NCBI RefSeq assembly: GCF_014196795.1
Contig: NZ_JACIEJ010000005.1
Location: forward strand, 248,001-312,000
Length of the DNA: 64,000 nucleotides
Source: Sagittula marina
Lineage (GTDB): Bacteria > Pseudomonadota > Alphaproteobacteria > Rhodobacterales > Rhodobacteraceae
Reading direction: 5' to 3'
Shown here: piece after piece, positions 46,802 to 55,904 of the stretch
How the letters are laid out: each line of letters begins with the position of its first letter
How positions within the stretch are numbered: the first letter of the stretch is position 1
Made by a program: the position numbers and the translations under genes
The notes under the pieces: model-generated
Database searches by the model: none
Told to the model about the DNA's origin: nothing
The model's input: the letters and a program-made list of their open reading frames with translations, nothing else

Positions 46802-48148
46802 TTACGCGCCCGGGTTGCAGGAGCCGAGCTGGCCGCCTGCGAACATCGGGTTGTCGGGCGAATAGGTCACCTGCGCGGCCGGGGTCACTTCGACGACTTC
46901 CAGAAGGTCGAACTCGGAGGTCGGGTTCTCCTTGCCGCGCACGACCAGAACGTCCTTGAAGCACTGGTGATCCTCGGCGCGGTAGAGGGTCGGGCCGTTG
47001 CCCATGCCGTCGAATTCAAAGCCTTCGAGAGCTTCGACCACGGCGCAGGGGTTGAACGATCCGGCGCGGGTCACGGCATCCGCATACAGCAGGGTCTGCA
47101 CATAACAGGTGTGCGCGGCCTGGCTCGGCGGGAAGCCATATTTGGTGCCGAAGGATTTGACGAAAGCCTTGGAGCCTTCGTCCTGAAGCGACCAATGCCA
47201 GTTGGTGGAGCCGACGATGCCCTTGATGTTCTCGCCCGCGCCGCGTGCCATGAGACGGGAGAAGAGCGGAACCACGATTTCGAAGTTCTTGCCGTTCACC
47301 TGCTTGTTGCGCAGGCCGAACTGCACGGCGTTGGTCAGCGAGTTGACCATGTTTCCGCCGTAGTGGTTCAGAACCAGCACGTCTGCGCCGGAGTCCAGAA
47401 CCGGGGCGATGTACGACGAGAAGTCCGTCGCCGCCAGCGGGGTCAGCACGTTGTTGACGGTTTCCCAGCCGAGCGCCTCTGTGGCGGCGGCGATGGATTC
47501 CTGCTGGGTCCAGCCCCAGGTGTAGTCTGCGGTCAGGTGGTACGCCTTGCGGTCGTTGCCATACAGACCTTCGAGAACCGGTGCCAACGCGGCCGCGGAC
47601 ATGTACCCGTTAAAGAAGTGACGGAAACCGTTTGCCTTCTTGTCCTTGCCGGTGGTGTCGTTGGAGTGTGTCAAACCGGCCATGAAGATCACGCCGGCCT
47701 CCTGGCACAGGCCCTGCACGGCAACCGCCACACCCGACGAAGAGCCGCCGGTGATCATGATGGCGCCGTCTTTTTCGATCATCGACTTGGCGGAGGCGCG
47801 AGCGGCGTCCGATTTCGTCTGCGTGTCGCCGGTGACATATTCCACCTTGCGGCCCAGTATGCCGGTACCGTCGAGCACTTTCGACGAGAAGGTGCCCATC
47901 ATGCCGCCATCGCCGCCCCCGTTCAGGTGCTCGACGGCCAGTTCGTAGGCGCGCAATTCGTCGGCGCCCTCGTCAGCGTACGGCCCCGATTGCGGAACGT
48001 TGAAACCCAGGGTGACGGTGCTGTCACCCGGTGCGTTGGTGAAGCCGGAATGGCTGGCGGCAGACAGATAGGTGGGCAGCGCGAGGCCTGCACCAGCGAC
48101 GGCGCCTGTGCGCAGAACGCCACGGCGGGTCAGGTTGGTTATGGACAT
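46802..48148 (-). CDS. ABC transporter substrate-binding protein, HAAT type
   Basis: A 448-residue periplasmic binding protein with a Tat-like signal (TRRGVLRTGAVAGAGLALP). The mature part is the two-lobed HAAT fold (GFNVPQSGPYADEGADE near residue 48, ITGGSSSGVAVAVQ, DYTWGWTQQES). GGGAGGA precedes the ATG at 48148. It is the first gene of the liv-acs run. The ligand is not evident; it differs from classic LivJ, so a short-chain acid, amide or urea-like compound is possible. Confidence 0.9.
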   Translation of the reverse strand: MSITNLTRRGVLRTGAVAGAGLALPTYLSAASHSGFTNAPGDSTVTLGFNVPQSGPYADEGADELRAYELAVEHLNGGGDGGMMGTFSSKVLDGTGILGRKVEYVTGDTQTKSDAARASAKSMIEKDGAIMITGGSSSGVAVAVQGLCQEAGVIFMAGLTHSNDTTGKDKKANGFRHFFNGYMSAAALAPVLEGLYGNDRKAYHLTADYTWGWTQQESIAAATEALGWETVNNVLTPLAATDFSSYIAPVLDSGADVLVLNHYGGNMVNSLTNAVQFGLRNKQVNGKNFEIVVPLFSRLMARGAGENIKGIVGSTNWHWSLQDEGSKAFVKSFGTKYGFPPSQAAHTCYVQTLLYADAVTRAGSFNPCAVVEALEGFEFDGMGNGPTLYRAEDHQCFKDVLVVRGKENPTSEFDLLEVVEVTPAAQVTYSPDNPMFAGGQLGSCNPGA

Positions 48149-48373
48149 TAAAATCCTCCCAGAATTTTTTTGAAGAGCGTCCCGCAAGCTCCTCAACGAA
48201 CGGGACACGTGCACTTTCGTGCAAAGACACTATGGGGCATGGTCGGAAAATTGCGCAACAAGTCGCTTTCAAGTAACAGTTTTTTTGTCAACGATTGAAA
48301 AGTAGACCGTGATATACTGTAAAGTCATTTATGTCGCAGTGCAGAAAGTGCTTGATTACGTTGGGGAATGGCA

Positions 48374-49675
48374 ATGCCTAAGGATACGTTAACGGGGTCA
48401 CGCATCCGGGAGCGACGGATTGCGCAGGGGGTGCGGCAGGCCGAACTGGCGCGGATTGCCGGTATTTCTGCTTCCTACCTCAACCTGATCGAACACAACC
48501 GGCGCAGAATCGGCGGCAAGCTGTTGCTCGACATCGCAGAGGCGCTTGGGGTGGAGCCGACGCATCTGACCGAAGGGGCGGGCGCTGCGCTGATCGCCGG
48601 GCTGCGCGAAGCGGCGAGCGATCTGCCCGACGCCGGTGCAGAACTGGACAGAACCGATGAGTTTGCCGGACGGTTTCCGGGATGGGCGGCGGCGTTGGTG
48701 GCCACACGGGCCAGGGTGGCGCAGTTGGAACGGTCAGTCGAGGTGCTGACGGACCGAATGACGCATGACCCTCAGTTGGCAGCGTCCCTGCACGAGATGC
48801 TGTCCACCGTGACGGCGATCCGCTCCGCCGCGTCGATCCTTGCGGAACCGGGGGATATCGACCCGGACTGGCAAAGCCGCTTTCACCGCAACATCTACGA
48901 GGATTCGGCACGACTGGCAGAGACGTCGCGCGGATTGGTGACCTACCTTGAGGCCGACAATGAGCAGGCGACGGAAACCGGCACCCCGCAGGAGGAGCTG
49001 GATGGCGCGCTGGAGAAGGCGGAGCATCACATCCCTGAGCTGGAGCAGCAGGCCGATGTGGCGCAGGTCATGACGCGCTTGGGTCGTGGTTTGTCCAGCG
49101 CCGCGCAAAGTTTGCTTCGAGCTTGGTTGGAGCGGTATGCAGCCGACGCGAAGGCTTTGCCGATGAATGATCTGGCCAAAGCGCTCACCGCCCATGGCAC
49201 GGATGCCTTGGCGCTGTCCGTGGCGCTGGACCAGCCGCCGACGCGTGTCATGCGCCGTCTCGCCGCTATGCCGGCAGAGGTGCTGGGCGATCCGGTGGGG
49301 CTTGCGATCTGTGATGCCTCAGGCGTGCTGTCCTACCGCAAGCCGCTGCCCGATTTCCCGATGCCACGCTTTGGCGCGGCTTGCCCGCTTTGGCCGCTTT
49401 ATAAGGCGCTGAACAGACCATATGCGGTGCTTTCGGCAGATCTTGTTCAGCTGGGCCGCTCTGGCGCCACTGTCCGGGTGGAGGCGCAAGCCACGCCAGT
49501 GGGACCGCCCCAAGCCAATTCCGATCCCCTGTTCGAGGCGCATATGCTGGTGCGCCCGCTGCCGGTCAGCCGCGAACCGGCCAGCCCGTCCGCAGATGTG
49601 GGCATCACCTGCCGCATCTGTCCGCGTGTCAAATGCATTGGCCGACGGGAGCCATCCATTCTGTCGGCGCTGTAA
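48374..49675 (+). CDS. XRE-family regulator of short-chain fatty acid metabolism (ScfR-like)
   Basis: A 433-residue regulator. The N-terminal XRE helix-turn-helix is at residues about 8-62 (GVRQAELARIAGISASYLNL). The C-terminus has the cysteine-rich tail CRICPRVKCIGRREPSIL and CPLWPLYKAL typical of ScfR/DUF2083 acyl-CoA-responsive regulators. Between them is a stretch resembling the dimerisation helices of histidine kinases (STVTAIRSAASI, FHRNIYEDSARLAETSRG). ATG at 48374 is chosen because GGGG stands seven bases before it. It is divergent from the liv-acs run and likely regulates it. Confidence 0.85.
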   Translation: MPKDTLTGSRIRERRIAQGVRQAELARIAGISASYLNLIEHNRRRIGGKLLLDIAEALGVEPTHLTEGAGAALIAGLREAASDLPDAGAELDRTDEFAGRFPGWAAALVATRARVAQLERSVEVLTDRMTHDPQLAASLHEMLSTVTAIRSAASILAEPGDIDPDWQSRFHRNIYEDSARLAETSRGLVTYLEADNEQATETGTPQEELDGALEKAEHHIPELEQQADVAQVMTRLGRGLSSAAQSLLRAWLERYAADAKALPMNDLAKALTAHGTDALALSVALDQPPTRVMRRLAAMPAEVLGDPVGLAICDASGVLSYRKPLPDFPMPRFGAACPLWPLYKALNRPYAVLSADLVQLGRSGATVRVEAQATPVGPPQANSDPLFEAHMLVRPLPVSREPASPSADVGITCRICPRVKCIGRREPSILSAL

Positions 49676-49836
49676 GGCTGCGTACACTCTAAGCGACTCT
49701 CTGGCGTGCCGTGGCGAAAGAATATTGCTCGACCCGCATTGGCGTTTTGACTCCGCTTTTGAAAAAGGCCTACACTCTGCGAACTTGCGGGGGGAGGAGA
49801 CCCTGTAAACGGGGACCGCCGGGTGAGGGGCAGCGT

Positions 49837-50205
49837 ATGAGTGGAAAGGTTCTTCTGATCGAAGATGAACCGAACATCATCGAAGCGATCAAGTTTATCC
49901 TGTCACGTGAGGGGTGGCAGGTGCACGCGCATTCGAATGGTGAAACAGCGGTGCAGACTGTGCGGGATCGGACACCGGACGTGTTGATCCTGGATGCGAT
50001 GCTGCCGGGGCGGTCGGGCTATGACATATTGCGCGAGTTGCGCGAGGACATCAGCACACAGTCGCTGCCCATCTTGATGCTGACCGCCCGCGGTCAGACT
50101 AAGGATCGTGAAATGGCGGAGCGTGCGGGTGCGAGCCGGTTCATGACGAAGCCCTTTTCCAACTCCGAGGTGCTGGACGCCGTAAAGGCGCTGTCAGGCG
50201 CGTGA
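49837..50205 (+). CDS. Single-domain response regulator (receiver only)
   Basis: A 122-residue receiver domain with the acidic pair in IEDEPN (residues 8-11), the phosphoacceptor Asp in LILDAMLPG (near 53) and the conserved Lys in FMTKPF (near 103). There is no output domain. It overlaps the next gene by four bases (GTGA) and must be co-expressed with the downstream kinase. In known acetate switches (CrbS/CrbR) the regulator carries a LuxR-type DNA-binding domain, which is missing here. Confidence 0.92.
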   Translation: MSGKVLLIEDEPNIIEAIKFILSREGWQVHAHSNGETAVQTVRDRTPDVLILDAMLPGRSGYDILRELREDISTQSLPILMLTARGQTKDREMAERAGASRFMTKPFSNSEVLDAVKALSGA

Positions 50206-50492
50206 GCGACCCGGCCCCGCGCGATGATGCGCAACGTCATAGTGCCTATGAGCTGGAAAGGCGCAGTTTTCGCCGCAGACGTATGGTGGATGCCGCCTGC
50301 GCACTGCCCCTGCTGGGGCTTTTTCTGTGGTGGGTGCCGTTGCTTTGGCAGACCGGTGAAACCGACATCACGATGGCGGAAGCGCTGATCTACATCTTCG
50401 CCGTCTGGCTTGCCCTGCCCATCGCAACAGGTTTGCTGATCTGGGCGATCAGACGTTCCAGCGCACCGGACCGACCCGAGGCGCGACTGTGA
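50202..50492 (+). CDS. Small two-helix membrane protein
   Basis: A 96-residue protein starting with GTG at 50202 (overlap GTGA with the receiver gene). It has a charged N-terminus and two hydrophobic segments (LPLLGLFLWWVPLLW and IYIFAVWLALPIATGLLIW), with a cytoplasmic Arg/Pro tail. Its stop overlaps the GTG start of the symporter-kinase gene. Small two-helix proteins (DUF4212, DUF485) accompany sodium-solute symporters, so it may be a subunit of the sensor. That is inference from position and topology. Confidence 0.75.
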   Translation: MSDPAPRDDAQRHSAYELERRSFRRRRMVDAACALPLLGLFLWWVPLLWQTGETDITMAEALIYIFAVWLALPIATGLLIWAIRRSSAPDRPEARL

Positions 50493-53167
50493 CTACACTC
50501 AACGGGCTTGCGGCGATTTCGCTGACCTATGTGGCGTTGCTGTTCGGAGTTGCGTTTTTCGCGGAACGCGCCGCAGCGCGGGGGCAGGTCAACTGGCTGC
50601 GCGCGCCCGTCATATATACCCTTTCACTGTCGATCTATTGCACGGGCTGGACGTTTTACGGCGCGGTGGGCAGTGCCGCCCGATCAGGGGTGGAGTACCT
50701 GACCATCTACCTTGGCCCGAGCCTTGTGATGGTGGGATGGTGGTGGATCCTGCGTCGCCTTGTACGGATCGGGCGCAGCCAACGGATCACGTCGGTCGCT
50801 GACTTGATCTCGTCTCGTTACGGGAAATCCAACCTGCTGGGCGTCGCGGTCACGATCCTGGCCGTGGTGGGCACGACACCTTATATCGCGCTGCAATTGC
50901 AATCCGTGACCCTGTCGGTGGATGTGTTTGCCCATTTTGACGACACGGGCACGCACACGCCGCCCAACACGGCCTTCTGGGTGGCTGCGGGTCTTGCGGT
51001 GTTTACCGTGATCTTTGGCACCCGGACGCTGGATTCCAGCGAACGGCATCATGGGGTGGTCATGGCCATCGCCGTGGAAGCGGTGGTGAAGCTGACCGCG
51101 CTTCTGGCGGTGGGCAGCTTTGTGGTTTGGGGATTGGCGGGCGGCGTGCCCGAGGTTCTGGAGCGCATCGATGCCTCCCCGATGGGGGAGTGGCAGATCA
51201 ATGGCGGGCGCTGGGCTGGGCTGATGTTGCTGTCGGCGGCCGCGTTCCTGTGCCTGCCGCGCATGTTTCAGGTGCTGGTGGTCGAGAACGACTCCGATAC
51301 GCAGCTGCGGACCGCCGCTTGGGCCTTTCCGTTGTATTTGATGCTGATGAGCCTGTTTGTGGTGCCCATCGCTGTGGTGGGCATGGACCTGTTGCCCGAG
51401 GGCGCGAATCCCGATCTGTTCGTTCTGACCCTGCCGTTGAGCCAAAATGCCGATGGGTTGGCCTTGCTGGTGTTTCTTGGCGGGTTCTCCTCCGCGACGT
51501 CCATGGTGATTGTGGCCGCCATCGCGCTGTCGACCATGGTTTCGAACCACATTGTCATGCCGATCTGGCTGGAACTGCGGCGCGGCACCGCCTCTGTTTC
51601 CGGCGATGTGCGGCAGGTGGTGCTGCTGTCGCGGCGGCTGTCGATCGCGGGCGTGCTGCTGTTGGGCTACCTTTACTATGCGCTGTCGGGCGGCGGCGCG
51701 GCGCTGGCGACGATTGGCCTGGTGAGCTTTACCGGCGTGGCGCAGGTGCTCCCGGTGATGCTGGGGGGCATTTTCTGGCGGGGCGCGACGCGGGCGGGGG
51801 CCTTTGCGGGGCTGACGTTCGGTTTCGTCACATGGCTCTATACCCTGTATATCCCGAGCCTCAGCGGCGGCGTTCTGATCCCTGACAATTGGTTCATCGA
51901 CGGTCCGCTGGGCCTCGGCTGGCTGCGGCCCGAAGCGCTGTTTGGCATCGCGGGCCTGGATCCGCTGTTGCACGCGGTGTTCTGGTCTCTGACGCTGAAC
52001 ACCATCGCGTTCCTCGCGGTGTCGATGGCGAGCTTTCCGTCCCCGGTGGAGCGTCTGCAAGCCGCACAATTCCTGGCCGTCGATGCGGCCCCCGGCGGTG
52101 CGCGGTCGTGGCTGGCCGGAAGTGCCCAGACCGAAGACCTGATGATCATGGCGCAGCGGATCCTTGGCGCGCGGGACGCGCAGGCGGTTTTCGCGCGCGA
52201 GGCATCTCGACAGGGCGTCGAAGGTGATCTGCCCGCGCCGACACCGGATTTCCTGCAACGGCTGGAGCGTGAGTTGGCGGGCTCGGTCGGGGCGGCGACG
52301 GCACACGCCATGGTGGGGCAGATCACCGGCGGCATGTCTGTGTCGGTGGAGGATCTGATGGCCGTGGCCGACGAATCGGCACAGCTGATGGAGTATTCGG
52401 CGCGGCTGGAAACCCAATCGCGTGAAATCAGCCGCACCGCCGCTGAACTGCGCGCGGCGAATGAAAAGCTCACCCGCCTGTCGGTTCAAAAAGATGCGTT
52501 CCTCAGCCAGATCAGCCATGAGTTGCGGACGCCGATGACCTCCATCCGGGCCTTTTCCGAGATTTTGCGAGATGCCGATGGGCTGAGCCGGGCCGACCGC
52601 AACCGCTACGCCTCAATCATACATGATGAAGCGATTCGCCTTACTCGCCTTTTGGATGACTTGCTGGATCTGTCCGTGCTGGAGAATGGGCAGGTGAACC
52701 TGAACCTGTCCGAAGGGCGGCTGACGGATGTTCTTGACCGCGCGGTCGCCGCAGCGCTGGCGGATGAAGGGGGACACATGCGTGTTCACCGACGCCATAA
52801 GGACGAGCAGATCCGCTTGTTTACGGATCTGGAACGTTTGAGCCAGGTGTTCATCAATCTGATCGCAAACGCCCGTAAATACTGCGATGCAGCGCAACCT
52901 GAGTTGACCATTGCGGCCAATACTCAGGACGGCTGGCTGAAGTTGGACTTCATCGACAACGGTTCTGGCGTCGGTCCAGAGGCGCGCGACCTGATCTTTG
53001 AGAAATTCGCCCGCGTGTCGGACCAAAAGGCCGGCGGCGCCGGGTTGGGGCTGGCCATCTGCCGCCAGATCGTTGCGCGGCTTGGGGGCGAGATCAGCTA
53101 CATTCCCGAATTGGGCGGCGCGGCTTTTCGCGTGAAGTTGCCCATACGGCAGGACTCCACTGCATGA
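50489..53167 (+). CDS. Sodium-solute-symporter-type sensor histidine kinase (CrbS-like)
   Basis: An 892-residue fusion. Residues about 1-520 are a sodium/solute symporter (SSF) domain with some thirteen hydrophobic segments. Then comes a linker, a coiled segment (AAELRAANEKLTRLSVQKD), a HisKA domain with SHELRTPMTSI (His677) and a HATPase domain (N box near 794, DNGSGVG, GAGLGLAI). Relatives CbrA and CrbS sense acetate, histidine or other carbon sources. GTG at 50489 overlaps the previous stop. It is opposite the acs run, supporting an acetate-sensing role. Confidence 0.93.
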   Translation: MTTLNGLAAISLTYVALLFGVAFFAERAAARGQVNWLRAPVIYTLSLSIYCTGWTFYGAVGSAARSGVEYLTIYLGPSLVMVGWWWILRRLVRIGRSQRITSVADLISSRYGKSNLLGVAVTILAVVGTTPYIALQLQSVTLSVDVFAHFDDTGTHTPPNTAFWVAAGLAVFTVIFGTRTLDSSERHHGVVMAIAVEAVVKLTALLAVGSFVVWGLAGGVPEVLERIDASPMGEWQINGGRWAGLMLLSAAAFLCLPRMFQVLVVENDSDTQLRTAAWAFPLYLMLMSLFVVPIAVVGMDLLPEGANPDLFVLTLPLSQNADGLALLVFLGGFSSATSMVIVAAIALSTMVSNHIVMPIWLELRRGTASVSGDVRQVVLLSRRLSIAGVLLLGYLYYALSGGGAALATIGLVSFTGVAQVLPVMLGGIFWRGATRAGAFAGLTFGFVTWLYTLYIPSLSGGVLIPDNWFIDGPLGLGWLRPEALFGIAGLDPLLHAVFWSLTLNTIAFLAVSMASFPSPVERLQAAQFLAVDAAPGGARSWLAGSAQTEDLMIMAQRILGARDAQAVFAREASRQGVEGDLPAPTPDFLQRLERELAGSVGAATAHAMVGQITGGMSVSVEDLMAVADESAQLMEYSARLETQSREISRTAAELRAANEKLTRLSVQKDAFLSQISHELRTPMTSIRAFSEILRDADGLSRADRNRYASIIHDEAIRLTRLLDDLLDLSVLENGQVNLNLSEGRLTDVLDRAVAAALADEGGHMRVHRRHKDEQIRLFTDLERLSQVFINLIANARKYCDAAQPELTIAANTQDGWLKLDFIDNGSGVGPEARDLIFEKFARVSDQKAGGAGLGLAICRQIVARLGGEISYIPELGGAAFRVKLPIRQDSTA

Positions 53168-53313
53168 TAAAGGGCACTTTTGGGCGGATGCGTTCAGTTT
53201 CTTCCAAAATTATGTGCAAGATTTATTTATAAGGCAGATCGTTAAAGCGGTTGGTAACCAAATCCGCGCATAACCGTCCCCGGAGGCAGTTTCTATGACG
53301 GGCGTGACATTGC

Positions 53314-54465
53314 ATGGCTGACGGTGCACGAGATGACGTATTGGGCCAGAAGGCACAGGCGGCCCTGCGCGCGTTCGAAGCGCGGGGGATGTCGCCTGCC
53401 AAGGCGCTCAGACGTGCATTGTCCAAGACGGCGGATGTCCTTTGGGACCTCGCGCTGGTTACGCAATCCGTCACTGTCGAAAATCTAGATCAGGACGGGG
53501 TTGTCGAGTCGCTTTCTCCGTCTGACCTTGTGTTGCTTCTGGATGGGCCGGACGGAGCGATCGGCCTCGCCACGGTTGATCGGCAGGTTCTGACCGGTGT
53601 GATCGAGGTGCAGACCATCCAGCAGGTCACCCAGATGCCGATCGAAGAGGATCGGCCTCTGACTCAGACCGATGCCGCGATGATATCGCCGCTGCTCGAC
53701 GGGGCGTTGATGCGAATGGTCGCGGTTCTGGAAGACAGTCCTTTGACCGAGATGCTGGAAGGGTTCTGCTTCGGCGCCATGCTGGAGGATGCGCGGGCAG
53801 CCGGGCTGTTGCTGGATGCGTCCGGCTACAAGGCGTTTCGCGCCGATGTGGATCTGGCGCTCGGGCGCCGCAAGGGGCGGTTGTCTTTCATTTTGCCCGA
53901 ACGCAAGCCGAAGCGGCACAGCGGTGGTGCCGGGCAGGGGCCTGGTCCGCATGCGGATATCTTCTCTCGTGTGCCGGCGCGCCTGGACGCCGTATTGTCA
54001 CGTGTGACGTTGCCCTTGTCCAAAGCGCAGGCGCTCAAGCCCGGCGATATGCTTCGGCTGTCGCCAGATGCGCTTGACCGGGTAGAGGTCTACGCGGCCC
54101 ACGGTCAGCTGGTCGCCAAGGGGCGTATGGGGCAGATGAATGGCAATCGTGCCGTGCGTCTGACGTGGCCGGTGCTCGGACCGATGGCTTTGTCAGGCCC
54201 GTCTGAGGCTGGCGACGGCTTCGGCGAAGGCAACGGGAAAGTGAGCGGCGGGTTGCCCGAAATTGCGCCGCAAGAAGAGGACTTCCCCGATCTGCCAGCG
54301 CTGGGCGACGACGATGGGGCAGAGGACCTGCCGGAACTGCCTGCGATGGATTTCGAATCCGAGGCAGGGGATTTCGACTTTGGCGATCTTGGCGGCGACT
54401 CATCTGTCGAGGACTTCGACATGGACTTCGGCTCTGCGCCGCTTGACATAGATATCAACGACTAG
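53314..54465 (+). CDS. SpoA-domain (FliM/FliN-like) protein
   Basis: A 383-residue protein whose middle part (residues about 220-275, VPARLDAVLSRVTLPLSKAQALKPGDMLRLSP) resembles the C-terminal SpoA domain of FliM/FliN, the flagellar switch. The N-terminal 180 residues are probably a FliM-like or divergent domain (LLDGALMRMVAVLED). The last ~90 residues are strongly acidic (Asp/Glu). There are no flagellar genes in the window, so it may be an orphan switch component or adapted to another role. A terminator follows directly. Confidence 0.75.
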   Translation: MADGARDDVLGQKAQAALRAFEARGMSPAKALRRALSKTADVLWDLALVTQSVTVENLDQDGVVESLSPSDLVLLLDGPDGAIGLATVDRQVLTGVIEVQTIQQVTQMPIEEDRPLTQTDAAMISPLLDGALMRMVAVLEDSPLTEMLEGFCFGAMLEDARAAGLLLDASGYKAFRADVDLALGRRKGRLSFILPERKPKRHSGGAGQGPGPHADIFSRVPARLDAVLSRVTLPLSKAQALKPGDMLRLSPDALDRVEVYAAHGQLVAKGRMGQMNGNRAVRLTWPVLGPMALSGPSEAGDGFGEGNGKVSGGLPEIAPQEEDFPDLPALGDDDGAEDLPELPAMDFESEAGDFDFGDLGGDSSVEDFDMDFGSAPLDIDIND

Positions 54466-54472
54466 GATGCGC

Positions 54473-54504
54473 AAAAGCCCGCAACGGCTGCGTCGCGGGC
54501 TTTT
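54473..54504. terminator. Bidirectional terminator
   Basis: AAAAGCCCGC (54473-54482) and GCGGGCTTTT (54495-54504) form a perfect 10-bp stem with A and T tracts on its two sides, between the convergent SpoA-domain gene and the persulfide operon. Confidence 0.9.
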
Positions 54505-54522
54505 ACTTTGGATCGAAGGCCA

Positions 54523-54948
54523 TCACGCTTGCGCAAGAGCCTCAAGCGTTGGACGCAGACCGGCGATGTCGTAACCGGCCTCGCGGGCCGTTTCGATCAC
54601 TTGGTCTGGGCCTTGCGACTTGGCATTGCCCAAAGCCCAGATCACGGTGCACCGCGTTCCAGAGGCACAATAGGCCAGAACCGGCCCGCCTGCATTGGCA
54701 ACGATCTCTTGCTGGCGCAGGATGTTCTCGGCGTTCATGGTCTGGTGGGTCAGGGGCAGCACGTCAAAGCGCAGCCCCTCGGCTTCTATGGCCTGGCGCA
54801 TCGCCTCGGCCTGAAGCGGGGCGGGGTTTTCTTCGTCCGGGCGGTTGCACAGCACCATGACGAAACCTGCCTCGCGAATGGCCGCCGCATCCTCAGGAGA
54901 GATTTGCGGCGACACGCTATAGGTATCGGTGAGTTTTCTCGGGGTCAT
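54523..54948 (-). CDS. DUF442/TIGR01244-type phosphatase-fold protein (Blh N-terminal-like)
   Basis: A 141-residue protein with the beta-lactamase-hydrolase-linked phosphatase-like fold. The N-terminus YSVSPQISPEDAAAIREAGF and the active site YCASGTRC (Cys with Arg four residues later) are typical. In Agrobacterium and Xylella this domain is fused to the MBL domain of Blh; here it is a separate gene at the end of the operon. Proposed roles are sulfur transfer in persulfide oxidation. Confidence 0.85.
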   Translation of the reverse strand: MTPRKLTDTYSVSPQISPEDAAAIREAGFVMVLCNRPDEENPAPLQAEAMRQAIEAEGLRFDVLPLTHQTMNAENILRQQEIVANAGGPVLAYCASGTRCTVIWALGNAKSQGPDQVIETAREAGYDIAGLRPTLEALAQA

Positions 54949-54957
54949 GGCACTGGC

Positions 54958-55395
54958 TTATTCCGCTGGAACGGCTCTGTCCAGCCGCGCGCGCAAGGAG
55001 GGGGCCACAAGCATCCCGGTCAGCATTGCTGCCAGAAAGACATACAGACCCGGCCCGCCGTAAGACAGCGCGGCGATGGTCGGCCCGGGGCACAGGCCGG
55101 CCAGCCCCCAGCCCATTCCGAACAGAACGGAACCGACGACAAGTTTGCGGTCAATTTCGGACGAGGCGGGCGGCGGCAGCGGGGCGCCGGTCAGTGCCGT
55201 GACGCGTCGGTTGCGCACCAGCCACGCCAGAGCCATCGGGATCATTGCGCCCCCCATGACAAAGGCCAGCGTCGGGTCCCAGTCGCCGAAAACATCCAGC
55301 CAGCCCTGAACTTTCGCGGTGTTTGTCATGCCTGAGAGGAAGAGGCCGGATCCAAATAACCCGCCTGCGATCAATGCGATGATGTGGCGCAGCAT
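54958..55395 (-). CDS. YeeE/YedE-type membrane protein (PmpB-like)
   Basis: A 145-residue membrane protein with four hydrophobic segments, of the DUF6691 / small YeeE-YedE class (FGSGLFLSGMTNTAKVQGWLD, LAGLCPGPTIAALSYGG). Such pairs of half-size YeeE proteins (PmpA and PmpB) are proposed to move sulfur compounds across the membrane in the BigR regulon. It begins one base before the end of the previous gene's stop region (gap of one base). Confidence 0.88.
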   Translation of the reverse strand: MLRHIIALIAGGLFGSGLFLSGMTNTAKVQGWLDVFGDWDPTLAFVMGGAMIPMALAWLVRNRRVTALTGAPLPPPASSEIDRKLVVGSVLFGMGWGLAGLCPGPTIAALSYGGPGLYVFLAAMLTGMLVAPSLRARLDRAVPAE

Positions 55396-55396
55396 A

Positions 55397-55822
55397 TCAG
55401 ATCACTCCAAGGATATGGCGGAAGATGACGACACCCAGACCGCCTGCAACGATATAGATCCCGGTGGCAACGAAGCCCCGGATCGACAGGCGCGACATGC
55501 CGCAGACCCCGTGGCCGGAGGTGCATCCATTGGCAAGCCGCGTGCCCACGCCCACCAGCAGGCCGGCGGCCACCAGCACGAGGTAATCGTCAGTGATGTT
55601 GGTTGTCACGCCTTGGAAAAACGGCATGAGCACAGCGGGCATGAGGGCGACGCCCAGCAGGAACAGCGTGCGTTCGAGCGCTGTGGCGCGGCCAGAGCCG
55701 TCAACCAGCCCGCCGATGATGCCGCTTGCACCCATGATCTTGCCATTGCCGAGCAGGTAAACCGCACCACCTGTTCCGATCAGCAAGCCGCCGATCAAGC
55801 CCCAGATCCAATCCATTGGCAT
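55397..55822 (-). CDS. YeeE/YedE-type membrane protein (PmpA-like)
   Basis: A 141-residue membrane protein with four hydrophobic segments and the family cysteine motif NGCTSGHGVCGMSRLS near residue 97. It is the PmpA-like partner of the next gene. Both sit between the MBL gene and the DUF442 gene. ATG at 55816 (second Met) would shorten it by two residues. Confidence 0.9.
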   Translation of the reverse strand: MPMDWIWGLIGGLLIGTGGAVYLLGNGKIMGASGIIGGLVDGSGRATALERTLFLLGVALMPAVLMPFFQGVTTNITDDYLVLVAAGLLVGVGTRLANGCTSGHGVCGMSRLSIRGFVATGIYIVAGGLGVVIFRHILGVI

Positions 55823-55904
55823 GTTTCAATTTTCCTGATTTTTGCGAAACGCGGTTCGCATTGGGGGAGGCTCGTGCGCCTGTTTTAAAACGGGTACACG
55901 TCCG

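Noticed and set aside
50684-52519. A 611-codon open frame antisense to the symporter-kinase
   Set aside because: Rich in His, Arg, Gln and Pro; a shadow of the SSF domain.
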